This document shows positions 46,653 through 56,748 of a stretch of DNA of 64,000 nt, piece after piece (positions within the stretch are counted from its first letter, which is position 1; each line of letters begins with the position of its first letter). The notes under the pieces were generated by a model. That model was not told where the DNA came from and made no database searches. It saw only the letters and a program-made list of their open reading frames with translations. The stretch is from contig NZ_SSMQ01000006.1 of assembly GCF_005144585.1 (NCBI RefSeq), positions 62,001 through 126,000 on the forward strand, in the 5' to 3' direction. This DNA comes from Polyangium fumosum. Its GTDB lineage: Bacteria > Myxococcota_A > Polyangia > Polyangiales > Polyangiaceae. The translations under genes were made by a program, and so were the position numbers.

Positions 46653-48214
46653 CACAACTTGTACGGGGTCATCGAATGCTCTTTGCCGTCGTAACGCAGG
46701 AGCACGGGCTTGTTGTCGAGCCGCGTCGCCACGGACACGGGCCGCTTCCAGCAGCGGACGAGCGAGACGAGCGTCTCGCGCGCGTAATCGGCCCGGAGGT
46801 CCACGCCGCCGTGCTGGTGCTCAAGGAGCAGCTCGCCGCGGTTCTGGTGGTTCGCGTCGATCACGCGGATGTAGGGATCGCCGAAGTTCGTGAGCGAAAA
46901 GAGGAGCTTCTCCTTCACGTCGCGGAACTGACGGCTCTCGATCTCGAACCGATCGTTTCGCCCTGAAAAACCGAACGTGTAGAGCTTCTGCTCCAGCACG
47001 AAATCGGGGGTCAAGAACTCGTCGATGAACGTGACGTCGTTGTAGAGCGCGCGGACCTGGAAGATCTTCTGGCGGCCGAGGCCGAGGCGCATGTCCCAGC
47101 TCCGCTTCGCGTCGAGGTCGTTGCACTCCTCCCACTCGCGGCCGAAACGCCCCTTGTTCCAGCGCTCCTCGATGTACCGGAACAGCTCGACCCCGACCTT
47201 GTACGGGTTCAGCCGGCCCGGCGCCGTGGCCATCACGCCCGCGTTGTTGTCGGCGTAATCGATGATCTCCGAGGCATCGAGGATCTTCTCCGTGAGGATC
47301 TTCGAATGCCAGTACGCCGCCCACCCCTCGTTCATGATCTTGGTCTGGCGCTGCGGCACGAAATAAAGGGCCTCGTCCCGGATGACCTCCAGAACGTCGC
47401 GCTCCCAGCGCTCCAGAGGCGCGTGATCGAGCAAAAAGCCGAGCACGTCCCGCTCCGGCCGCTCGGGGACCTTGCGCTCGGGTTTGTCCCTCGCGAGCTG
47501 CTTCTTCTTGGCCTCGATGTACTCCTCCGGGTTGATGAAGGATTCCATGTATTCCTTCGCCCGGAGCCGCGGCACCTCGATCGGCTTCTCGTCCTCCTCC
47601 TCGTCGCCCTTCTTCGTCGTGCCGCGGCCCGAAAACGGCTGCCACGGGTCGATGAGGTTCTCCAGCGAGAGGCATCGATCGATGAAATCCTCGACCTTGT
47701 TGATGCCGTGCCGCTCGATGTGCCGCGCGACGCGCGAGCCGTGGTTCGCCATCTTGTCGATCCAGCGCCGATCAGGATCGTAGGGGCTCGTCTTGCGCAC
47801 CGGATCGATGATGTTTCCCTTTTGATCGAGGTCGGTCGAGCGGAAGCAGAAGTTGTTCTTGAAGAAGTCCACGTGCGCGTACACGTGGGCCATCACGAGC
47901 TTCTGATCCGTGAGCGAGTTCCCTTCGAGCAAATAGGCGTACGAGGGGTTGTTGTTGATGACCATCTCGTAGATCTTCGAGAGGCCATATTCGTAGCTCT
48001 TCGAAAGCTGCTCGTACTCCATGCCGTACCGCCAGTGCGGATACCGGCTCGGGAAACCGCCGTACGCGGCGATCTCGTTCATCTGGTCGTACGTCAGGAT
48101 CTCGAAAATCACGGGGAAGAAGTCGAGGCCATACTCGCGCGCAACGGCCTCGACGCGCTCCTGCTCGGCCCGCAGGTAGCGGGGGAGCGCGGTGTTCAGC
48201 GCAAACTTGCTCAT
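46652..48214 (-). CDS. SpoVR family protein
   Basis: A 520-residue SpoVR-like protein. [57 protein letters not shown] and [15 protein letters not shown] are hallmark conserved segments. [11 protein letters not shown] and [18 protein letters not shown] complete the core. Its biochemical role is unknown; it accompanies YeaH and the kinase PrkA in many bacteria and affects sporulation cortex in Bacillus. It follows the YeaH-like gene by 19 bases and is coupled to the TPR lipoprotein gene. In a myxobacterium a link to fruiting-body sporulation is tempting but inferred. Confidence 0.95.
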   Translation of the reverse strand: MSKFALNTALPRYLRAEQERVEAVAREYGLDFFPVIFEILTYDQMNEIAAYGGFPSRYPHWRYGMEYEQLSKSYEYGLSKIYEMVINNNPSYAYLLEGNSLTDQKLVMAHVYAHVDFFKNNFCFRSTDLDQKGNIIDPVRKTSPYDPDRRWIDKMANHGSRVARHIERHGINKVEDFIDRCLSLENLIDPWQPFSGRGTTKKGDEEEDEKPIEVPRLRAKEYMESFINPEEYIEAKKKQLARDKPERKVPERPERDVLGFLLDHAPLERWERDVLEVIRDEALYFVPQRQTKIMNEGWAAYWHSKILTEKILDASEIIDYADNNAGVMATAPGRLNPYKVGVELFRYIEERWNKGRFGREWEECNDLDAKRSWDMRLGLGRQKIFQVRALYNDVTFIDEFLTPDFVLEQKLYTFGFSGRNDRFEIESRQFRDVKEKLLFSLTNFGDPYIRVIDANHQNRGELLLEHQHGGVDLRADYARETLVSLVRCWKRPVSVATRLDNKPVLLRYDGKEHSMTPYKL

Positions 48215-48233
48215 CTCGCCTCTACGCCCCCTC

Positions 48234-49343
<1,110 letters not shown>

Positions 49344-49575
49344 CTCGGAAGTGTAGCAGATCCGATCCAAGGGAGGCTCTTTCTGCCCGACGAACTGCGC
49401 GGCCGCCAAGCACGTTCCCCGCACGTCCAGCCTGGTCCAAGCATGCCCGCGTCGCTCCGCCCGCACGCTCGATCGTCGGGTCGCTCACGCGCGCTCGATG
49501 CAAGCACTCCGTAAACGGCGCGATCCAGCGGCGAATTGGGCGTCCAGGACAGCGCCTGTGATACGCTCTCGGGCG

Positions 49576-51288
49576 ATGTCGCGGGGCACTTATTCCATAA
49601 GGATGCTTTGGTTCGTGCTGTCGCTCGTGGCCCTCGGATGCGGGGGGCGGGCGGAGCTGCTCGGGCCAGGACAAGGCGAGGACGGCCAGGGCGGCCAGGG
49701 CGGCCAGGGCGGAGGCATTCCCTGCCTCGAAGACGGGGTCCCCTGCCAGGACGGGAGCCCCTGTTGCAGCGGCACCTGCCAGAACGGCGTTTGCGGCCCG
49801 TCGACCTGCCTGCCCGACCAGGCGCCTTGCATGGACCCGAGCGAGTGCTGCGCCGGCATCTGCGCGAACGAGCGCTGCGGCTTCACCACGTGTTCCCCCG
49901 ACGGCTTCGGCTGCGTCTCGGGGCTCGAATGCTGCAGCGGCATCTGTCAAAACGGCGCCTGCGGGTTCGGCCCGTGTTTGCCGAACAACGCGAGCTGCAT
50001 CGAAGGCAGCCAGTGCTGCAGCGGCGGCTGCTTCGAGGGCCTCTGCAGCGACACATGCCTGCCCGACGGCTCGTCCTGCTTCGACAACGTCCAGTGTTGC
50101 AGCGCCGTCTGCAACGGCGGCGTGTGCGGGTTCAACCAGTGCGTGCCCGACGGCGGGGGCTGCATGTCGAGCTTCGATTGCTGCAACGGCTCGTGCAGCA
50201 ACGGGGTCTGCGGCATCGGGCAGTGCACGGGCAACGGCCTCATGTGCAGCTCGCCCGACGAGTGCTGCTCCGGCCTCTGCTCGAACGGCGTTTGCCTCGG
50301 CAAGCCCTGCACGCACGACGTCTGCGTGGTCGGAACCGCGCTCGATCCCGGCTGCGGGCCGTGCGCCGCGTCGATCTGCCAGCTCGACCCGTTCTGCTGC
50401 AACGGGATCTGGGACGGGCTCTGCGTGAACGCCGTGGACTCGGTCTGCGGGCTGAAATGCGGCGAGTGCACGGAGGATGGCCTGCCGTGCATGTCGGGCG
50501 ATTCGTGCTGCTCGCAGGTCTGCAACGCGAACGGGACCTGCGGCCCGCTCGTCTGCGCGCCCGACGGCAAGCTCTGCCAGACCGGCGGCGAGTGCTGCTC
50601 CGGGCAATGCTCGAGCGGCGTCTGTGGTCCGCCGGCCTGCAAGCCGGACGGCGTGCCCTGCATGATCGCCGGCGAGTGCTGCACGAACCAGTGCTCGAAC
50701 GGCGTCTGCGGCCCGCCGGTCTGCAAGCCCGATGGCCAGATGTGCGCGGGCGCCGGCGAGTGCTGCACGGGCCTCTGCTCGGACGGCGTCTGCGGCCCGC
50801 CCAAGTGCCAGCCCGACGGCAACGCCTGCATGACGGCCGGCGACTGCTGCACGGGCGTCTGCACGAACGGCGTCTGCGGCAAACCCGTCTGCCAGATGGA
50901 CGGCGTTCCCTGCAACGTGCCGAGCGATTGCTGCTCGGGCCTCTGCTCGGACGGCGTTTGCGGCCCGCCGCAGTGCCAGCCCGACGGCAGCATGTGCATG
51001 AACGGCGCCGCGTGCTGCTCCGGGCAGTGCACGAACGGCGTCTGCGGCGCGCCGGCCTGCCCGTCGGACGGCAGCGTGTGCGGCAACTGCGTGGCCCAGA
51101 GCTGCTGCAACCAGCTCCAGAACTGCATCAACAACCCCACCTGCCAGAACAACGTGCAGTGCTTCCTCACGTGCGTGGCCGGCGGATCGAGCCCGGGCCC
51201 GTGCTTCTTCCAGTGCGTGAACAGCCCGCAAGCCGTGCAGCTCCTCGTCTGCCTCGGCTCGAACTGCGGCCAGGGCACCTGCTTCTAG
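49576..51288 (+). CDS. Lipoprotein with 14 knottin-like cysteine repeats
   Basis: A 570-residue predicted lipoprotein (signal ending VALGC, Cys22, then GQGGQGGQGGG linker). Fourteen repeats of about 28 residues follow the pattern C-x-P-D-G-x-x-C-x5-C-C-x-G-x-C-x-N-G-V-C-G, as in ACKPDG / GECCTNQCSNGVCG. Between units seven and eight lies a different segment (CGPCAASICQLDPFCCNGIW). The C-terminus has further cysteines ending NCGQGTCF. The six-cysteine spacing suggests disulphide-knotted modules outside the cytoplasm. The ATG at 49576 is used; an ATG at 49603 preceded by ATAAGG also leaves the signal intact. It is two bases from the next gene. Confidence 0.82.
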   Translation: MSRGTYSIRMLWFVLSLVALGCGGRAELLGPGQGEDGQGGQGGQGGGIPCLEDGVPCQDGSPCCSGTCQNGVCGPSTCLPDQAPCMDPSECCAGICANERCGFTTCSPDGFGCVSGLECCSGICQNGACGFGPCLPNNASCIEGSQCCSGGCFEGLCSDTCLPDGSSCFDNVQCCSAVCNGGVCGFNQCVPDGGGCMSSFDCCNGSCSNGVCGIGQCTGNGLMCSSPDECCSGLCSNGVCLGKPCTHDVCVVGTALDPGCGPCAASICQLDPFCCNGIWDGLCVNAVDSVCGLKCGECTEDGLPCMSGDSCCSQVCNANGTCGPLVCAPDGKLCQTGGECCSGQCSSGVCGPPACKPDGVPCMIAGECCTNQCSNGVCGPPVCKPDGQMCAGAGECCTGLCSDGVCGPPKCQPDGNACMTAGDCCTGVCTNGVCGKPVCQMDGVPCNVPSDCCSGLCSDGVCGPPQCQPDGSMCMNGAACCSGQCTNGVCGAPACPSDGSVCGNCVAQSCCNQLQNCINNPTCQNNVQCFLTCVAGGSSPGPCFFQCVNSPQAVQLLVCLGSNCGQGTCF

Positions 51289-51290
51289 TG

Positions 51291-52226
51291 GTGCCGGCCC
51301 TGCCTGCCCGCATCGCCGCGGCGTTTTCCCTCTTCGTCTCGCTTCTCCACGCGGGAAACGCCGCGGCCGAGCCGCCTTCCCGCGCGGAGTCCGCGCTCCT
51401 CCACGACCTCGTGAAGATCGTCGAGTCGAAGGCCAACGCGGGCTGGAAGATCGATCGATACGAGTTCGAGACGATGATGCCGGACGCGCTGGAGAGCGTC
51501 TGCGGCGCGCCGGAAAAGGTGCGGCTCGCCGCGCTCGCGAGGCAGGCGCGCACGGTGGAGTCCCTCGGCGGGCCGATCACCGAGGCGTATCGAAAGAACG
51601 GCGGGAAGCTCAGCGGGCTCTCGGATCTACTCGCGGCCACACGGGTGCACGCGCTGCTCACCGAGGCGCTCCAGCGCGCGCCCGCCGAGTGCCCGTTCTG
51701 GATCACGCCGAGCCCCGCGTTCCGCGGCGTGCAGACGGACGCCTATCGCTTCACGCTGAACCTCGAAACCGACGGGATCTTTCTGCTGCGACGAACGGAA
51801 GGCACGTTCCTCCCCGGCGCAGGCGCCGGCGGGCGGCTGCTCCTCGGGCGCGGCTTCTCCCACCAATGGTCGATGCTCTTCGGCCTGGAGTTCGGCGGCT
51901 GGGCCATCATCGAGCAGAGCGAAGAGGCGACGAACATCCCGCTCGAGTTCATCGGGGCCGTGCCGCTCATCGTGCGCCACGTGCGCGAGACGTGGCAGTT
52001 CGACCTGGAGCTCGCCCCCGTCGCGTTCCTCACGCAGTCGGATCTAAGGCCAAGCGCCGGCGGCCGCGTGGGCGTGTCGATCGGCGTCTCGACGTTGCGC
52101 ATCCGCCGCATCATGCCGTGGGCCGGCCTGCACCTCTCCGCCGAGCTTTACCCGGCGAACGACGTGCGCGGGACGGTCACCGTAATCAAAGGCGGCGGAC
52201 GCTTGGGCTTCGACTGGGACTTTTAG
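51291..52226 (+). CDS. Exported protein, probable outer-membrane beta-barrel
   Basis: A 311-residue protein. The GTG at 51291, two bases after the preceding stop, gives a signal peptide ending NAAA. The first half is helical (RAESALLHDLVKIVESKANA). The second half has alternating amphipathic strands (AYRFTLNLETDGIFLLRR, GGRLLLGRGFSHQWSMLFGL, TWQFDLELAPVAFLTQ, HLSAELYP) and ends with the aromatic FDWDF, a typical outer-membrane barrel C-terminus. It is probably co-expressed with the knottin lipoprotein and may export or anchor it; that link is only by position. Confidence 0.65.
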   Translation: MPALPARIAAAFSLFVSLLHAGNAAAEPPSRAESALLHDLVKIVESKANAGWKIDRYEFETMMPDALESVCGAPEKVRLAALARQARTVESLGGPITEAYRKNGGKLSGLSDLLAATRVHALLTEALQRAPAECPFWITPSPAFRGVQTDAYRFTLNLETDGIFLLRRTEGTFLPGAGAGGRLLLGRGFSHQWSMLFGLEFGGWAIIEQSEEATNIPLEFIGAVPLIVRHVRETWQFDLELAPVAFLTQSDLRPSAGGRVGVSIGVSTLRIRRIMPWAGLHLSAELYPANDVRGTVTVIKGGGRLGFDWDF

Positions 52227-52733
52227 CTACCGGGAGAACGAGAGGCCCCACCACGCGATCACGCGCGGCGCGCCGCCCTGATCGAAGATCACGGGGCCGA
52301 TGCCGAGGCCGGGCGTGATGGAGCGCAGTTCGTCGCGGAGCGCTCGCACGGGCCACGCATGCCCCTGCGCAGGATCGTCATACCGGAACACGAGCGTCGG
52401 CCCGCCATCGAGCGACGACTCGGCGCGCTCGACGCGGAACGGCGCGACGCGGCGGCCCCCCTTGAGGAGGTTCCACCCGATCTCGCTCTCGATGGCCTTG
52501 CCCTCCCACGGCAAGAGATCCGTCGCGAGGAGCCGAACGAGGCTCCGAACCGCGAGGAACGCGCCGGGCGCCGCGACGAGCGCGAGCACGCGGCCGCGGC
52601 CTTCCCCGATGGACGAGGGATCGAGGGCGCTCCCGGCCGCATAGATGCGGCGGAGCGACTCGGGATGCGCGCCGACGAGCTCGTCGAGCGACCGAACCTT
52701 CGAGACGACGCGACCGGGCTCCACTGCCTGCAT
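52227..52733 (-). CDS. Uncharacterised protein
   Basis: A 168-residue protein I do not recognise. It has one moderately hydrophobic stretch (VLALVAAPGAFLAVRSLVRL) that may be amphipathic rather than membrane-spanning. Features include SLDGGPTLVFRYDDPAQGH and a C-terminal APRVIAWWGLSFSR. The ATG at 52733 is chosen; the upstream in-frame ATG at 52769 runs into the repeat element. Its stop directly abuts that of the convergent outer-membrane-type gene. Confidence 0.55.
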   Translation of the reverse strand: MQAVEPGRVVSKVRSLDELVGAHPESLRRIYAAGSALDPSSIGEGRGRVLALVAAPGAFLAVRSLVRLLATDLLPWEGKAIESEIGWNLLKGGRRVAPFRVERAESSLDGGPTLVFRYDDPAQGHAWPVRALRDELRSITPGLGIGPVIFDQGGAPRVIAWWGLSFSR

Positions 52734-52791
52734 GCGCCGCAGGTTGCATGGTTTCGGAACGCGCAGCAACGCGGAAGGGTCTCTTCGTGGA

Positions 52792-53139
52792 GGCGTTGCG
52801 CTGGGGCTTTGCCCCAGGCCCCACCCGGGGCTGTCCGCCCCGGGACCCGGACCAGCGAGGCGCTGGACCCAGGTCGATGAACTGCGCGATGCGCAGTTCG
52901 TCGAACAGCCAGGGTCAAGACCAGCGACGACCTTGTCAGCAGAGACCGCAGCGCTGCTGGTTCAACCAGCAACGTACCCGTTGCCAGCTTGGAACCCACC
53001 TCGATGGTCTTGCCACCGGCCCGTTGGAAGAACTGCGCGATGCGCAGTTCTTCCATCCCCGGTCCAGGCCGTGCCTGGTCCGGGGTCGAGGGGGCGGACA
53101 GCCCCCCGCGGGGTCCGGGGCAGCGCCCCGGCGCAACGG
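52792..53139. repeat. MITE-like nested inverted-repeat element
   Basis: The ends (about 52792-52853 and 53079-53139) are imperfect inverted repeats of each other of about 60 bases, roughly 80 percent identical by eye, with the shared GGGGCTGTCCGCCCC block. Inside lie two copies of the hairpin AACTGCGCGATGCGCAGTT (52880-52898 and 53031-53049) and a GCTGGTTCAACCAGC palindrome (52956-52970). There is no transposase. The arrangement suggests a dispersed non-autonomous element or a structured RNA. Confidence 0.75.
53025..53055. repeat. Perfect 14-bp stem hairpin
   Basis: The second inner hairpin extends outwards as TGGAAGAACTGCGC/GCGCAGTTCTTCCA with a GAT loop, giving a perfect 14-base stem. No U-tract follows on either side. 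The first copy (52880-52898) has the same inner stem but diverges beyond it, so this block has been duplicated and kept able to pair. Confidence 0.75.
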
Positions 53140-53149
53140 CTGCGAAAGG

Positions 53150-54472
53150 TCAGGCGCGCGGCGGGCGGGGCGGAGGTGTGCTTCGCGAGGGGACCTGCTG
53201 GGGCGGCTGCGCGGACGGGGCCGCGAGTGCGGGTGCAGGCGCGCTTGTGCCAAGGCGGCGCGCGACGTCCGTGAGATCGAGCCCCGTGGCTGCGCGGATT
53301 TGCTCGGTCACGGCGATCGCCTTGCGTGCAAGCGAGGCGTCGTCGCCCGACGGGAGCACCGAGAGCGTACCGATCTTCGTCGGCGTGCGGGCGCCTGCGA
53401 TGTGCGGCAGGAGCGGCATCATCTGCTGAAGTGCGAGGATCTCCAGGGCGCCTGGCCCGGCCTTGCGGATCTCGTCGACGATGCGGTGCAACGCCTCGGC
53501 CTCGGCCTTGCCGAGCTCGATGATCTTCGCTGCGTCGCCGCGCGCTTGCTCTTCGAGGTTCCGCCGCTCGGCGTCGTGCGGCTGGATCACGTCGGCGAGG
53601 AGCTGCCGCTCGACCTGGAGCGCGCGGGCCTTCTGGCGGTTGATCTCCGCCTTGACCTGCGCGATCTGCGCGAGCACCTGGCCCTTGGCCTCCTGGATCA
53701 TGGCCTCGCGGCGGCTCAACGCGTCCTTGACGCGCTTCTGCGTCTCCTGCCGCGCGATCGCGAGGTCCGCGTCGATCTTGGCGACCTCGCTCTTCGCCCA
53801 GTTCTCGGCCTTCTGCTCGGCCGACTCGGCCTGCGTCCTGGCCTCGACGATGCTCGCATCCATGCGGACGCTCGCTCCGCGCATGCGGCCGATCGAGTTC
53901 AGGTAGTTCGCGTCGTCGGCGACGTTCTGGATCTTCAGCGTGTCGAGCACGAGGCCCATGCGCTGCATGTCGTGCTCGGCTTCTTCGAGCAGCTTGTCGG
54001 CGAACGCGGTCTTGTCCTGGTTCACCTGCTCGGGCGTGAGCTGCGCGAGCACGCCGCGGACGTTGCCTTCGAGCGTCTCGCGCGCGATCGCCGCGATCTC
54101 GTCACGTGACTTGCCGAGGAAGCGCTCGACCGCGTTCGAGAGCCGCGGCTCCTCGCCGGGGAGTTTTACGTGCGCGACGCCTTGCACGTTGAGCGGGATG
54201 CCGCCCTTCGAGTAGGCGCCCTTCACGGAGATGTCGACCGGGATGTTGTTGAGATCCATGCGGTCGACGCGCTCGAGCAGCGGGATGCGCACGGCGCGGC
54301 CGCCGCGCACGGAGCGATAACCGACCGCGCGCGAGCCCACCTGATGCGACCCGCCCGAGAGGATGAGCACCTCGTTCGGCGAGCTCACGAGCAGCAGGTT
54401 CTTCAGCGTGTAGACGACGAAGCCCACCACGACGAGCGCGGTCAGGCCGAGGACCATGATGATCGGGATCAC
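53150..54472 (-). CDS. SPFH/flotillin-like membrane protein 2
   Basis: A 440-residue SPFH protein. One N-terminal transmembrane helix (IIMVLGLTALVVVGFVVYTL) precedes the SPFH domain (SPNEVLILSGG, VPFLE-like RIPLLERVDRMDL, AYSKGGIPLNVQGVAHVKL). A long coiled coil rich in A/E/Q/R (about 190-330) is followed by a Pro-rich tail (PAPALAAPSAQPPQQVPSRS). It is a paralogue of the gene before it and is coupled to it by a four-base overlap. Flotillins form membrane microdomain scaffolds with NfeD-type partners; here all three are in one operon. Confidence 0.88.
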   Translation of the reverse strand: MIPIIMVLGLTALVVVGFVVYTLKNLLLVSSPNEVLILSGGSHQVGSRAVGYRSVRGGRAVRIPLLERVDRMDLNNIPVDISVKGAYSKGGIPLNVQGVAHVKLPGEEPRLSNAVERFLGKSRDEIAAIARETLEGNVRGVLAQLTPEQVNQDKTAFADKLLEEAEHDMQRMGLVLDTLKIQNVADDANYLNSIGRMRGASVRMDASIVEARTQAESAEQKAENWAKSEVAKIDADLAIARQETQKRVKDALSRREAMIQEAKGQVLAQIAQVKAEINRQKARALQVERQLLADVIQPHDAERRNLEEQARGDAAKIIELGKAEAEALHRIVDEIRKAGPGALEILALQQMMPLLPHIAGARTPTKIGTLSVLPSGDDASLARKAIAVTEQIRAATGLDLTDVARRLGTSAPAPALAAPSAQPPQQVPSRSTPPPRPPRA

Positions 54473-55836
54473 GAAGCCCTCCCGTGCGATCCGAGGATCT
54501 GCTGGATGTCGATGCCCATCGCGCGCCCCGTCTCCTGAAGGACCCGCGTGACCGCGGCCGGGTACGCTGCGACGAGCGCGCTGAAGGCCTCGACGTCGTT
54601 GCCCGCCACCACGTTGACCTCACCGATCTGCGTCTGCGCCACGCGCGCCGCCGCGGCCGTGACGAGCTGCCGGAGCTGCTGGAGCACGTACGCGTCCTTC
54701 GCGAGCTGCCCTGCGGCCGCCCACTCCTGCGCCACGAGGCGAAGCGCCTCGGCCGTCGCCTTGCCGTTCTCCACCGTGGGCGCCGCCTCGCCGCGCGCCT
54801 TGAGCTCCTGCGCCTTGCGGTTCGCCTCGGCCGGCAGGATGACGTCGCAGTTCAGGCGGAGCTTTTCGAGCTCGGCGCGCAACGCCTGCAGCTCCTGCTC
54901 GGCCACGGCGCGCTCGGTCTCGGCCGCGATCTCGGCCTCGTTCTCGATCTGCTTGGCCTCGGCTTCGAGCTTTGCGCCTTCCGCACGGTAGTTGTTGCGG
55001 CTCTGCACGATCACCGTCTCGGCGCGCTTCGCTGCCGTCTCGGCTGCCTGCCGCGCCGCCGCCTGCGCCTCGGCCACGGCCTGGTTCGCCGCGTTCTCGG
55101 CGTTCGCCGCGTCGCGCAGCATCGTCGCGATCCGGCCGCGGCCGAGGTTCGCGAGGTAGTGCTGATCATCGGAGACGTGCTGGACCTTGAGCACGTCGAG
55201 CTCGAGCCCGAGCTTGTCGAAGTCGTCGCGCGCGTTCTCCACGAGCGTCTCGGCGAACTTCAGCCGATCCTCGTTCACCTCCTCGGGCGTGAGCTGGGAG
55301 ATGACCTCGCGGAGCACGCCTTCGAGCGTCTGCTGCGCGGCGATGGCGATCTGCGTGGGCGTGGTGCCGAGGAAACGCTCGACGGCGTTGCGCACGGCGG
55401 TGTCGTTGCTCGCGACCTTCACGTTCGCGATCGCGTGCACGCTGAGCGGGATGCCGCCCTTCGAGTACGCGTTGTGCACCTGGACCTCGACGGGGAAGAG
55501 CCGCATGTCCATGCGGGCCACGCTCTCGAGGAAGGGCACGCGGAAGCCGCGGCCGCCGTGCAGGATCTTGTAGCCGCTCACGGTGCCGTCGGGCAGGACG
55601 TGCTTGCGGCCGCTGAAGACCAGGATCTCGTTCGGCCGGCAGATGAACAAGAACTGCCGCAGGACCGCCACGAAGATCCCGAAGAGCAGGATGATGCCGC
55701 CCGCGGCGAGCAGCACGAAGACGGCTTGATCGAGGTCGGGCGTCCCCACACCCGAGGCCACGTCGGTCGAAGGGCGCGTGCGCCGCTGCGCGTCGATGGA
55801 CGCGAAGAGGACACTGCCGAGATGATGATACCCCAT
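54469..55836 (-). CDS. SPFH/flotillin-like membrane protein 1
   Basis: A 455-residue SPFH protein. A transmembrane helix (AVFVLLAAGGIILLFGIFVAVL) lies at about 38-60, then the SPFH domain (RPNEILVFSGRKHVLPDG, RVPFLESVARMDMRLFPVEV) and a long alanine/glutamate-rich coiled coil (NAANQAVAEAQAAARQAAET and on). The C-terminus ends DIQQILGSHGRAS. The ATG at 55836 is used; an upstream in-frame ATG at 55893 lacks family support. It lies 74 bases after the NfeD-like gene and overlaps the second SPFH gene. Hetero-oligomers of the two are likely. Confidence 0.88.
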   Translation of the reverse strand: MGYHHLGSVLFASIDAQRRTRPSTDVASGVGTPDLDQAVFVLLAAGGIILLFGIFVAVLRQFLFICRPNEILVFSGRKHVLPDGTVSGYKILHGGRGFRVPFLESVARMDMRLFPVEVQVHNAYSKGGIPLSVHAIANVKVASNDTAVRNAVERFLGTTPTQIAIAAQQTLEGVLREVISQLTPEEVNEDRLKFAETLVENARDDFDKLGLELDVLKVQHVSDDQHYLANLGRGRIATMLRDAANAENAANQAVAEAQAAARQAAETAAKRAETVIVQSRNNYRAEGAKLEAEAKQIENEAEIAAETERAVAEQELQALRAELEKLRLNCDVILPAEANRKAQELKARGEAAPTVENGKATAEALRLVAQEWAAAGQLAKDAYVLQQLRQLVTAAAARVAQTQIGEVNVVAGNDVEAFSALVAAYPAAVTRVLQETGRAMGIDIQQILGSHGRAS

Positions 55837-55910
55837 GCGGCGAGCGTAGCAGGCAAGGCGGCACGCCCGGTGCGTGATCGGACACGCGATCACGCGATTT
55901 CAGCATCTGG

Positions 55911-56516
55911 CTACGCGAGCTCGGAGGGGCGCCGCGACACGCGCGCCACGTCCCCTTCCACGTCCTCCACGAGGACGTGGTCGCCGCGCGCGATGTCCTC
56001 GCCGTCGCTTCGGGCGAGCAGGTCGACGCTCTGACCCTTCAAGACGATACGAATCTTGCCGACCTTGTCCTTGCCGACGGGCACGAGCACACGCCCGACC
56101 GAGCCGCCGGCGTGGTTGACGTCCGCCGACGTCGACGCCGAACCTTGGGCCACAAAACGAAACGCGAGCTGCGCGAAGAGGCCCGACGAGAGGCCGGAGC
56201 CGGCCGCGAGCACGAAGATCACGACGGGCCCCGCGAGCGCGAAGAAGTGCAGCAGCGAGCCCGACATGCCGAAGCCGAGCAACGTGAACACCCAGAACCG
56301 GAGCGAGAGGAAAAAGGCCACGAGGTCGCTCGCGCCGGTGCCCGCGGACGTCGTGGCGAGCGCCTTGCCGGAGACGTCCTTCGCGAGATCCTTGCCCCCG
56401 CCTTCGCCCGCGTCGTGCCCGTCACCGCCATCGGCGTCGCCCTTGCCCCCCGAGACGATCTGCACGAGCAAGATGCCCAAGCCCACGACCAGGGAGAAGA
56501 GGTAGACGAGGCCCAT
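55911..56516 (-). CDS. NfeD-like/YqiJ-type membrane protein with OB fold
   Basis: A 201-residue membrane protein. Helices at about 1-22 (VYLFSLVVGLGILLVQIV), 70-85 and 93-115 flank a Gly/Asp-rich loop, and the C-terminal OB fold (GGSVGRVLVPVGKDKVGKIR, VKGQSVDLLARSDGEDI, GDHVLVEDVEGDVARV) is the NfeD signature. NfeD/YqiJ proteins pair with SPFH proteins in one operon, here the two genes downstream. The acidic loop could bind a metal, but that is a guess. The ATG at 56516 avoids an unlikely cytosolic extension to 56594. Confidence 0.82.
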   Translation of the reverse strand: MGLVYLFSLVVGLGILLVQIVSGGKGDADGGDGHDAGEGGGKDLAKDVSGKALATTSAGTGASDLVAFFLSLRFWVFTLLGFGMSGSLLHFFALAGPVVIFVLAAGSGLSSGLFAQLAFRFVAQGSASTSADVNHAGGSVGRVLVPVGKDKVGKIRIVLKGQSVDLLARSDGEDIARGDHVLVEDVEGDVARVSRRPSELA

Positions 56517-56553
56517 CGACGAGAGAGTATCTCGTCCCCAAGCCCGAACGATA

Positions 56554-56748
56554 CGGATCGGCACCCGAGCGACCTCCGGGGAGGCGATCCGCACGATGCG
56601 GAGCGGCCCCCCGGCCGCCGCGGAGGCGCTCCGTAACCTACGGAGCGGCCACCCGGCCGCCGCGGAGGCGCTCCTACGTTACGGAGCGGCGCCCCGGCCG
56701 CCGCGGAGGCGAGCGCAACGATGCGGAGCGGCTCCTCGGCGGCCGCGC
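56554..56748. repeat. 42-bp tandem repeats between glnE and the NfeD-like gene
   Basis: Four clear copies begin at about 56599, 56641, 56682 and 56724 (spacings 42, 41, 42) with the core CGGAGCGGCC, CCGGCCGCCGCGGAGGCG; a more diverged copy begins near 56554. Each can fold on CGGAGCG/CGCTCCG. The last copy runs to the glnE stop codon. They may stop transcription from glnE or be spread by slippage. No open frame across them is convincing. Confidence 0.8.

Larger units (their letters stand above)
52734..53149. other. 416-bp intergenic region occupied by a structured repeat element
   Basis: No gene is supported here. Most of the interval is the nested inverted-repeat element described separately (52792-53139), flanked by about 60 bases on the left that should contain the promoter of the gene at 52733, and ten bases to the SPFH stop on the right. 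Confidence 0.7.

Noticed and set aside
52956-52970. GCTGGTTCAACCAGC as a tRNA T-arm
   Set aside because: There is no acceptor, D or anticodon arm around it; it is part of the inverted-repeat element.
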